64,000 nt of DNA, from assembly GCF_008087625.1 (NCBI RefSeq), contig NZ_CP042997.1, forward strand, positions 682,001 through 746,000, given 5' to 3'. This stretch comes from Aquisphaera giovannonii (GTDB lineage: Bacteria; Planctomycetota; Planctomycetia; Isosphaerales; Isosphaeraceae). Below the pieces are notes generated by a model. It saw only the letters and a list, made by a program, of their open reading frames with translations, searched no databases and had not been told where the DNA came from. Shown in pieces: positions 58,401-64,000 of this stretch. Position numbers and translations under genes: made by a program. Numbering within the stretch: the first letter of the stretch is position 1; every line of letters starts with the position of its first letter.

Positions 58401-59619
58401 CCGCGCAGGAAGCCTCTCGGCGCGGGTGCCGATCGCGGTCGAGGACTCCGGGGCGGGCGAGGGAGAGCCGGCGGGCCTCCGGCTGACGGGGCCGACGCAC
58501 ACCACGGTCGGGGCCGTCGTCGAGTTCGGGGTGGAGGAGGTCCTGGCCGACGCCTCCACGCGACCGGTCGGGCACCCGGGCGCGGCCCTCGTGGTGGAGG
58601 AAGGCCGGGAGCTCGTCGCGACGAGGCCGGGGCCGGCGCTCCGGGCCGAGGCGCCCGGCGTGGCTTCCATCCGGGCCCGGTATCGGGGCTTGATATCGAA
58701 TTCGCTCCGGCTGGACGTGCAGCCGCGGGCGGCCTCGTACCGGGCAATCGAGCTGGAGGTTGACCCGCATCCGCTGGTCGTCGGCGAGGAGCGACAGTAC
58801 CGGCTCTGGGGCGATCCGGCCGACGGCGGCCCGCGACAGGACCTGACCGGGCTCGTCGGCGTGGCGGGCGGGCCGGAGGTCCGGCTGGAGCCGGCGGGCG
58901 CAGACGGCGAGGGGCCGATTGCCGCGGCCCGGGCGGGGCGGGTCGTCGGGCAGAAACCGGGCCGGGCGCGGCTCCGCGGCGGCTGGGTGGACGGGCTCGC
59001 CTCCGAGGGCGTGCCGATCGAGGTCGTCGATGCCCCGGCCGGGACGCTCGGCATCGAGCCGGCGTCTCCCTCGGCGCGCGTGGGAGAGACGGTGACGCTG
59101 TCGGCGGTGCTCCGGGGCGTGTCGGGCGGTCGCTCGCCGCGTCCCGTCGAGGCCCGCTGGGAGAGCTTGGACGGCGGGAGGCTGGACCCCGGGGGCGAGG
59201 CGGGCGAGTTCGTGGCGCGGGCGGCGGGGCGGGCGCGGGTCCGGGCCCGGTTCGGGGGGCAGGAGGCCGTCGCGAACGTGGAAGTCGCCGCCGAGCCCTT
59301 CGGCGAGGTCCGCGCGGGGGAGATCTCGATCGACGGCGATGCCTTCCAGGTGCCGCTCGAGGTGCGGGCTCCTCGGGGCGGTGCCGGGTTCGAATACCGG
59401 ATCGTCGCCGAGGACGGCGAGGCGACGGCATGGGCCCCCGCGGAAGGACGCGAGGATTCCTTGACAGCCCGCCTCCGGAGTCCGAAGCTGAAGCTCCGGC
59501 CGGGATCGACCTATCAGCTCGTGATCGAGGCGCGGGCCCCGGCGACGACGACGGAGCGCTATCCGTACCGATTCCGGCTGGGGCTGAACGTCATCCGCGA
59601 TCCGCATTCTCCTCACTGA
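52480..59619 (+). CDS. Giant single-pass membrane protein with many Big_2-like Ig domains
   Basis: 2379 residues from ATG 52480; GTG 52459, overlapping the kinase stop as GTGA, is an alternative adding 7 residues. A cytoplasmic N-terminal region (about 1-185) of unknown fold ends with a zinc-ribbon (CGRPEC with CPAC). A transmembrane helix (ALPAAAALVVLAGLAASGYW) follows at about 188-208. The rest is roughly twenty Ig-like units with the Big_2 pattern: LxVxPxxxxLxVG, DxxG and GxAxVxAxYxG. Examples are LTIEPADPAINVGSTAALRL and LRVEPASLSMYAGERSRLRV. A Gly/Pro/Ser linker with a tandem repeat sits near residue 1240. It probably extends from the inner membrane into the envelope or beyond. The role is inferred from context with SrfC/SrfB-like genes. 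Confidence 0.75.
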   Translation: MNDPLVRIGLSETACDFRPLALDPGLPMLDPEGATYRVLRRWLGDFAAEPVVRGGRVEFHAQREGRRPLGIELEPASAADLAGPLKDQHAALQQRLAAIRPATASERLILNQLRLPERHRDCFLFKYRTPGGPWQLVWLWGYVRKDEEPGTAVLCGRPECATLFVRRGSRPSRCPACAGAGGGERKRSNALPAAAALVVLAGLAASGYWFLTRKPAPPPVAVANVEAPPTAPALRLVVSPETWSGPVGARVAFQVRKSGPDGTSEDLGPAVLADVEDPRICRMDDATMRATALAPGKTAAHFRLGALETTVTLSVREPGAPRTLTIEPADPAINVGSTAALRLIGEYDDGSHADLTEAARWVAEPRQRLFCYGGWIEGLAAGEAEVAAEYRAGPSMVKPLRASRKVVVKDEPYRSLAVEIGPDPLRVATPVEVRVTATTGSGRRVPVSKSSALKLEVDPPQVAGIRDGRLVGQATGAGRLLARLDKLEAAREFRVAPGEPLPTSDGLPTHLRMAVGEVASLPGMRDVRGLESRAPGVVAVNGDRRLVAKAAGSATIVATLEPQAASAKPEDKATLAGPKVREVKVDVEAVELASLAIVPKRIALPVDEPVTARVVARGRDNREVELAPAVLAWEMLPASDAVGFDASRLEFRGREAASEATHPIAVRHRGLRATGEVEVVSSPFRLSVTPPGPIELPVGQSAPLQVWADRRGNRRSEIPADRVQWEAAPSPQFAIARGEVTARGPAGGTWEIRARYRGQASAPVLFRAAPAGTDEGRLVADRPVLMPGDSGRLRVERSGQPGTGPGSPDEARFVSSDPAVLAVEAKGGIYRAIKPGEATVRVAFPPPRGEISSPFRVIDPASARLAFEPERLTLGVGQVGNLALMVSAPGQAAVPLSDLGELHLTVESPSAVKLEGLRVLGLSPSGPLGVGASYRSLSARATVQVVKAGAVSPLRFEPARVTAPPGSSITPRLQEQVPGHPEQWRDVRPDAVTWKPNPAIVATPGTATAPGQLTIGKAARGDVEAVASYQGREARLPITVDEKANAHASSGARLELVREPAGLSIPVGGSQRYSLMIREGGQSRPASSPEWPADFEGEFVSWKAPVLTARKAGHRQRLTAGAEGKSMTFEAFTSGPPRPPEVAAVPPKEKPRSVRIAPGGKSPLRVTPGGRNGDFRVQATYGDGETRDVTDRSFVRSRAGRDSRSKGMNGSPPREGPSQPGAGVGSPAQAAPGDQASRGDGKGGPATVGARQGSGTGAARGDGKDGPATVGASQGSGTGAAGNGGRGIGPAGPAGRGTGPVAADRGVVRGLRPGKDVVDAEYRGVRSDQGLDVDVVEAPAIDAIRIEPDQVRLSVGESQPLRAIGLAGGQSVGEITDRAGLVWKSRSPRILAEDGPTVTATAEGRGGVTAQLGSIVSAPAEMEVLSRGSGSVGGLELRPAEMTLRVGESVQIGRDVLVFRGGRDVGGRCRVVAPHPDLLAPGPDGRTLTGRSPGSTTVDVMENGGHASLAVRVLASTDPSAGPAARAVDPKDTRLVIEPGEVSLLVGGVEDLRVYLVDEAGRWTDRTAGASLESSKPEVVRIVGARATARSSGQAVVTARLAGTQLTTEAAVAVADSRATELRVEPASLSMYAGERSRLRVRGRDEAGDRELADHPDLTFEVAGKDPGSVGVGPGGEVSAWSPGEAEVRVRWRAGSPVVVPVHVSAIDPSRIELSPAEGAVSRGDRMTFRVHAKQGDRDVELGPDQGVVLEVEDGSVARVESGLVVLGLSEGETNVVARRRGARAVARLSVLPPRAEGSTSPRPQSLRLEPESMRLAAGATGRSLKVLLVASDGHERDVTATARLELQPAAGVVSLRQDPSGIVVAPSKPGFARIRADVEGLSAPRPLDVEVVEAPADAARLRVMPSSLRLHPGEVAALDRVVLDSGPGLDLADVPYRLSIKAARVAAVEGGTRVRALAAGTAELEVEADGPPGRAGSLSARVPIAVEDSGAGEGEPAGLRLTGPTHTTVGAVVEFGVEEVLADASTRPVGHPGAALVVEEGRELVATRPGPALRAEAPGVASIRARYRGLISNSLRLDVQPRAASYRAIELEVDPHPLVVGEERQYRLWGDPADGGPRQDLTGLVGVAGGPEVRLEPAGADGEGPIAAARAGRVVGQKPGRARLRGGWVDGLASEGVPIEVVDAPAGTLGIEPASPSARVGETVTLSAVLRGVSGGRSPRPVEARWESLDGGRLDPGGEAGEFVARAAGRARVRARFGGQEAVANVEVAAEPFGEVRAGEISIDGDAFQVPLEVRAPRGGAGFEYRIVAEDGEATAWAPAEGREDSLTARLRSPKLKLRPGSTYQLVIEARAPATTTERYPYRFRLGLNVIRDPHSPH
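56191..56322 (+). repeat. Tandem duplication of a 66-bp in-frame unit
   Basis: Two copies (56191-56256 and 56257-56322) differ at 4 of 66 positions. Each encodes a 22-residue Gly/Ala-rich unit with GDGK.GPATVGA.QGSGTGAA. They lie in the flexible linker of the Ig-repeat protein and keep the frame. Confidence 0.85.
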
Positions 59620-59714
59620 TCGCGGACATCGGGGGGCCGCGCCGGCCCGCCACGGCGACCGTTCGAGACGAGGACTGGCAGAACGCTTCGAGGGGCCGAG
59701 GAGCCACGCGACCC

Positions 59715-62282
59715 ATGGCATTCCCCGATCCGCGCGACCGACGGCTGATCCGCAAGGCCGAGGAGGTGACGGCCGTGGCCGAGGAGCTGAGCGACTGGGT
59801 CGCCGCGTTCGGCGGGCGGCGCAAGGTCGAGGGCCTGATGCCCATCAGCGAGGCCGACGAGCACGAGCTCCTCGCGCAGCGGCGCCGCGCGAGGAACCTC
59901 TACAACTCCGCGCGGGTGCCGGTGGCCGCCGCCATCTACGGGCCGTCGCAGGTCGGCAAGAGCCTGTTCATCGGCCGGATGCTGGAGCCCATGGACGCGA
60001 GCTTCAGCCCCCTCGGCCGCGACGAGGCGATGGGCGAGCCGGGCTACTACGCCGGCCTTTCCTTCACCGACGACCTCAATCCTCAGAGCGGCTCCAATGA
60101 GGCCACGGCCCTGGTGACCCGGTTCACGACGAGGGAGCGGACCGATCCGCAGGTCCTCGCCGGCTACCCGGCCCTGGCGCGGGGGCTGACCCGGGCGGAG
60201 TGGCTCAGCGTGCTGGGCCGTGGCTTCCGCGCCGAGTGCCGCGCCCCGGAGGCGATCTGGGACGAGGCCTCCCTCGAGGCGCTCTTCGGCCGTTGCGACC
60301 CCGCGCCCGACGGCGCGGCCGACCGGCGATGGCGGGCGGACCTCCTGGACGCCTACGCCCACCTGAGGCGGGGAGATCCGCTCCGGCTGCCGGTCCCGGA
60401 AGCTGCCTTCAACGGGCTCCTGGCTCGCTACCCGCTGAGCGACGGCGGCTACACCGAGCTCGCGTCGACGATGTTCTGGGGCGGGTGGCCCGAGCTGACG
60501 GCGATGTTCCGGTCGGTCCTGCGTTGCCTCGCGGCGATCACGGCGGCGGGGCGACCGGGCCTGCTCGTCCACTGGGCGGGCGTCCGGTTCCTCCTCGACA
60601 GCCAGCGCACGGCGACGGTCGAGAACGAGCGGTCCCGCGTCTTCCGCCGCGTGGCCTGGGAGGATTTCCGCCTGGTCGAGAAGGGCGGTTGGCGGGTCCT
60701 CGACTTCGAACCGGGCCGCGGGGGCGGGGCCGAGGACCTAGCGGTCCTCCAGGCGGCGTTGCTCGAGCTCGTCATCCCCATACTGCCCCATCGGCTCGAC
60801 GAGAACTGGCGGCGGGCCGTCGAGGAGATCGACGTCCTCGACATCCCGGGGATGCGCGCCGGCCGCGACGGCGCGGAGGGTGGCACCCGGACGAGTGCCG
60901 AGACGCTGGAAGAGCGGATGGAGATCGTCAAGCGGGGGAAGGTCCTCTACCTCTTCGACCGCTACATCGAGGACCTCCAGGTGCAGACGCTGCTCCTGCT
61001 GGTGCGCGGCGGCAATCTCGAGGTCCGCGGCCAGATGAAGAGCTACGTCAACCGGTGGGGGGCGGCACGCTACGGCAAGGACTGGCCCCAGCGGGTGCGG
61101 GACGTGCCGCCGGCCCTGTTCGTCGGCCTGACGGGCATCGACGAGGAGTTCCGCGACCGCTCCACCTCCGCCGGGAAGGAGCTGTACGAGAATCGCGTCC
61201 GGCAATTGATCGACACACTCGGGCCGGTGATGACGGACTTCGGGGCCCGGAACGCCCCGTTCACCAACGCGTATCCGCTGCGCTACCCGGGGACGTGGGA
61301 CGCGTCGGAATCGCAACGGGCCCGGTACGGGCCCGAGAAGTGGCAGCGGGCGCGGGCGGCCTTCCTGGAGTCCGAGGGGGTGCGGCGGCACGTCGCCGAA
61401 GCGGAGCGGAGATGGGATGCGGCGATGGACGATCGGGACGGCGGACTCTCGCTGATCGGCGACGGCTTCCGACAGTCCGCGGACGCCGCCGGCAAGCAGC
61501 GGGACCTGGAGCGATCGCTGGAGGAGGTCCGGCCCAGGCTGCTGGGGCTGGCCCGGTCCTGGCTGGCCTCCGGGGATGCCAATCGCGAGCGTGAGCGGCG
61601 CCGGCAACTGGCACGCCGGGTCGTCGACTGGCTCCGGTCCGAGCCGTCGAAGTCCTACTCGAGGGTCCACGGGCTGTCGCAGGCCCTGGCCCTGCGCGAG
61701 GGCGACGCCTGGGCCCTGGCCGACTTCTCCGAGCGGCGCCCCGCCGGCGAGCGGATCCGCACCGAGTCGCCGGAGCTCCTCTTCGGCGAGGCGCTGCGCG
61801 GGTTCCTGGGCGACTGGGCCGCCGCCCTGGCCCCGGACCGCTGGCGTGAGCAGACCGACGGCCGCGCCGAGGGGGCCCCTTGGATCGGCCTCGACGACTT
61901 CCTCGACCTCGCGCGGTCGCTCAAGGACTACCTCCTCTCGGACGCGGTGCTGACCCCGCTGAGGGATCGACTGCTCAAGATCGTCGACTTGCGCCTGAAG
62001 GACGAGGCGGTCCGCCGCCACGCCCGACGCAAGTATGTCCGCCTGGCGCTCAACGACGTGATCCTCAACCTCGGGCTTTCGGTCGCGCCGATCGTCCCGG
62101 TCGACGAGGCGGGCCTGGCCGGATTGACCCTGATGCGGCCTTTCGTCCGGAGGTGGGCCTCTCGCCTCGAGCCGTGCTGCGCCGCCGGCGCCGGCGGCGA
62201 CGCGGCGATCCCGCCCGGCAACGAGGATCTGCGCGCCCTCCTCGCGGAATGGGGCGATCTCCCGGATGGCGAGGCGGACTGA
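59715..62282 (+). CDS. SrfC-family putative virulence factor (P-loop GTPase-like)
   Basis: 855 residues from ATG 59715, with GAGGAG about 11 bases upstream. After a short helical N-terminus comes a P-loop, GPSQVGKS (76-83), then the family hallmark NPQSGSNEATALVTRFT (about 120-137). A DIPG motif at 376-379 fits a G3 switch. SrfC proteins (PF10139-type) combine a dynamin-like or STAND-like P-loop domain with long helices. They are encoded with SrfB in Enterobacteriaceae and many other bacteria. The biochemical role is unsettled; virulence and toxin roles have been proposed. It lies 95 bases after the Ig-repeat gene and 51 before the SrfB-like gene. Confidence 0.85.
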   Translation: MAFPDPRDRRLIRKAEEVTAVAEELSDWVAAFGGRRKVEGLMPISEADEHELLAQRRRARNLYNSARVPVAAAIYGPSQVGKSLFIGRMLEPMDASFSPLGRDEAMGEPGYYAGLSFTDDLNPQSGSNEATALVTRFTTRERTDPQVLAGYPALARGLTRAEWLSVLGRGFRAECRAPEAIWDEASLEALFGRCDPAPDGAADRRWRADLLDAYAHLRRGDPLRLPVPEAAFNGLLARYPLSDGGYTELASTMFWGGWPELTAMFRSVLRCLAAITAAGRPGLLVHWAGVRFLLDSQRTATVENERSRVFRRVAWEDFRLVEKGGWRVLDFEPGRGGGAEDLAVLQAALLELVIPILPHRLDENWRRAVEEIDVLDIPGMRAGRDGAEGGTRTSAETLEERMEIVKRGKVLYLFDRYIEDLQVQTLLLLVRGGNLEVRGQMKSYVNRWGAARYGKDWPQRVRDVPPALFVGLTGIDEEFRDRSTSAGKELYENRVRQLIDTLGPVMTDFGARNAPFTNAYPLRYPGTWDASESQRARYGPEKWQRARAAFLESEGVRRHVAEAERRWDAAMDDRDGGLSLIGDGFRQSADAAGKQRDLERSLEEVRPRLLGLARSWLASGDANRERERRRQLARRVVDWLRSEPSKSYSRVHGLSQALALREGDAWALADFSERRPAGERIRTESPELLFGEALRGFLGDWAAALAPDRWREQTDGRAEGAPWIGLDDFLDLARSLKDYLLSDAVLTPLRDRLLKIVDLRLKDEAVRRHARRKYVRLALNDVILNLGLSVAPIVPVDEAGLAGLTLMRPFVRRWASRLEPCCAAGAGGDAAIPPGNEDLRALLAEWGDLPDGEAD

Positions 62283-62333
62283 ACGCCCCGCCCCCCCCCC
62301 TGCCCCACGGCCCGCGCCGCAGGAGCCGCTCCG

Positions 62334-64000
62334 ATGGACGAGATCTTCGCGAATTCCAGGATCCAGACGCTCGCCGTCCCCCTCCCCCCGCAGGCCCGAT
62401 TCGGGCCCGAGCGGGTCGGCCGGGGCTGGCAGAGATGCGTCTGCCGGCCTGAGGGGGTGGCCGTCCGCTATCCCTACATCCAGTGGCAGGTGATCCAGGG
62501 GACCAAGCCCCGCCTCTTCCTGGCCGTCGACACGAGCTGCGGAGACCGCGAGGTCGGCTTCTTCTGCGACCGCGAGGGGCTCGTCGGCGACTTCGCGGTC
62601 AGGCTCGCGGGCCTGCTCGGCCTCGACGGCCGCCCCCTGGAGATCCCGCCCGTCGCGTTCGTGATCCGACCCCCCGTCGGCGGCGACCCCAGGGACGTGC
62701 ACCTGGTCGTCGACCTCGGGAACAGCCGGACCGGGGCGTTGATCCTCGAGATGAGCGGGGAGACCGCGCCGGTCCCGCAGATGGTCCCGCTTCGACTGGC
62801 GAACCGATGGCAGCTCGACGGCTGGCAGGCCGGGGACGACGGGGGCGACGCCCCGTCGGAGCACTGGTTCTCGGCGCGGACCCTCTGGTGCACGACCCCT
62901 CACCTGCCGCCGGAGCCCAGCACCCGGACGGTCTACCGCGAGGTCCGACGCGCCGGGCTGCTCCACGAGCGGGTGCAGACCCTGGGCGAGAAGGTCAGCG
63001 TGACCCCGGACCTGTTCCGGGACATCTCGATGGCCCGGATGGGGACCGAGGCCGACCTCATCGGCGGTGCCATCCGGCTGGACGGCGACGAGCGTACGGG
63101 GCTGAGCTCGCCGAAGCGCTACCTCTGGGCCGACGACGAGAGCTGGCTGGAGGGGGCGAACTGGTTCATGGCCGATCCGAGCGATCGCCACGGCGGGGAT
63201 GCGCACGCGGCCCGGCTCCAGGGCCCGCTCCTCCGTTACATCCCGGAGGATGATCCGGACGTCCTCATCGAGGGGTCGGACCTGGCCCGCGAGCCGCTCG
63301 CCTCCGAGGCGCCGGCCCGCCCCCGGCACGCGCCCCGCATCCTGATGGTCGCGGCGATCTACGAGCTGCTCTGCCAGGCGTTCTCCTACATCCATTCGCG
63401 CCCGTATCGCCGCCGGATCGGGGGCGCCTCCCGGCCCCGCCGCCTGCGGAGCCTGTCGCTCAGCTACCCGAGCGGGATCATGGCCCAGGAGCGCGATCGC
63501 CTCCGCCGCCAGGCGGAGAAGGCCGCCCTCATCTTCCACGCCACCCTGGGCAGCCAGCAGGAGGCGCCGCCGATGGTCTCGCTGGGGATCGACGAGGCCA
63601 GCGCGGTCCACCTGACCTACATCTGGAGCGAGCTCCGGATGCTCGGCCAGGACTCTCGGCTCTGGTTCCGGCTCGTGGGCCGCGAGCGTGCGGCGGAGTC
63701 GCCGCCGGGCCCCGAGGCCGCGGCCGTCGCCCCGGACGCCTCGCCCGCCGACCCCGGGAGCCCCCGCCCGAGGAGGGCCAGGCCGCCCCGCGAGGCGGCC
63801 GGCGAGCCCGGCCACGACCTGCGGATCGCCTGCATCGACATCGGCGGCGGCACCAGCGACCTGATGATCGCCCGGTACACCTGCCAGCAGGGCATCGAGG
63901 ACTCGATCCGGGGCGAGATCCTGCACCGCGACGGGATCTCGGTCGCCGGGGATCAGCTCGTGAAGCGGCTCCTGGAGCGGGTCGTCGTCCCGGCCTTCGC
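62334..64000 (+). CDS. SrfB-family protein, actin/Hsp70-like ATPase fold (3' end outside window)
   Basis: The frame is open from ATG 62334 to the window edge (555 codons), with AGGAG at 62321-62325 fixing the start. Two phosphate-binding motifs of the actin/Hsp70 superfamily are visible: VVDLGNSRTGALILE (about residues 126-140) and CIDIGGGTSDLMIARY (500-515). The first is the SrfB-typical variant (D-G-SRT). Between them are LSLSYPSGIMAQERDRLRRQ and a Pro/Ala-rich insertion near 470-495. SrfB (PF07520-type) is usually about 1000 residues, so roughly half is present. It follows the SrfC-like gene in the same transcription unit. The function is unknown; ATP binding is inferred. Confidence 0.85.
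   Translation, partial: MDEIFANSRIQTLAVPLPPQARFGPERVGRGWQRCVCRPEGVAVRYPYIQWQVIQGTKPRLFLAVDTSCGDREVGFFCDREGLVGDFAVRLAGLLGLDGRPLEIPPVAFVIRPPVGGDPRDVHLVVDLGNSRTGALILEMSGETAPVPQMVPLRLANRWQLDGWQAGDDGGDAPSEHWFSARTLWCTTPHLPPEPSTRTVYREVRRAGLLHERVQTLGEKVSVTPDLFRDISMARMGTEADLIGGAIRLDGDERTGLSSPKRYLWADDESWLEGANWFMADPSDRHGGDAHAARLQGPLLRYIPEDDPDVLIEGSDLAREPLASEAPARPRHAPRILMVAAIYELLCQAFSYIHSRPYRRRIGGASRPRRLRSLSLSYPSGIMAQERDRLRRQAEKAALIFHATLGSQQEAPPMVSLGIDEASAVHLTYIWSELRMLGQDSRLWFRLVGRERAAESPPGPEAAAVAPDASPADPGSPRPRRARPPREAAGEPGHDLRIACIDIGGGTSDLMIARYTCQQGIEDSIRGEILHRDGISVAGDQLVKRLLERVVVPAF

Noticed and set aside
60738..63926. Long minus-strand open frame across srfC/srfB-like genes
   Set aside because: Shadow frame; both plus-strand genes have recognizable P-loop and actin-like motifs.

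Overview
This 64 kb window is bacterial chromosome of very high G+C, most likely from Planctomycetota and probably the family Isosphaeraceae. The evidence is a DUF1559 prepilin-like protein with its H-X9-DG tail, three PEP-CTERM proteins, a LEPR-XLL-type adhesin remnant, two Ser/Thr kinases fused to WD40 propellers, a Tat-exported protein of unknown function, and many secreted proteins of unknown role. The genus is inferred, not shown. The window starts inside one gene and ends inside another.

Layout. 1-5.0 kb: the 3' end of a large cadherin/Ig-repeat surface protein, a broken small relative of it, and a PEP-CTERM protein. 5.1-12.4 kb: a zinc-ribbon/coiled-coil protein, a small lipoprotein downstream of a DUF1559 protein, a GH17-like glucanase, a DinB-like protein, an Rpn-like nuclease relative, a membrane protein and a small unknown protein. 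12.6-13.7 kb: a LacD-type class I aldolase. 13.7-19.5 kb: a Kdo/LPS cluster, kdsD-kdsC followed by a giant membrane-anchored protein in the place of lptC/lptA. 19.7-27.9 kb: an ABC-2-type permease, a second PEP-CTERM protein, a HEAT-repeat membrane protein, a DUF4132 protein and a DUF4385 protein.

28.0-36.1 kb holds secreted carbohydrate-related proteins (a nucleoside-hydrolase-like/apiosidase-like fusion, a large beta-propeller protein and a TolB-like propeller), then an AraC regulator and a VOC protein. 36.3-41.7 kb: the Tat protein, a third PEP-CTERM protein, an RbfA-like protein with a small ORF before it, a Uma2-type C-terminal remnant and a type I phosphodiesterase. 41.7-44.4 kb is the accessory spot: a predicted structured non-coding RNA with its own promoter and strong terminator, a scrap of an IS66-type transposase, and a complete IS1595-family element with 26-bp perfect terminal inverted repeats whose transposase needs a -1 frameshift at A_AAA_AAG.

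44.4-64 kb is the most interesting part. Two paralogous membrane-anchored Ser/Thr kinases with WD40 sensor regions stand back to back with near-consensus promoters between them. The rightward one is translationally close to a ~2,380-residue single-pass membrane protein with many Big_2-like Ig domains. This is followed by a SrfC-family P-loop GTPase-like protein and a SrfB-family actin/Hsp70-like ATPase, still open at the window edge. The four genes look like one transcription unit. I infer a kinase-controlled, envelope-spanning Srf-like assembly whose function is not known.
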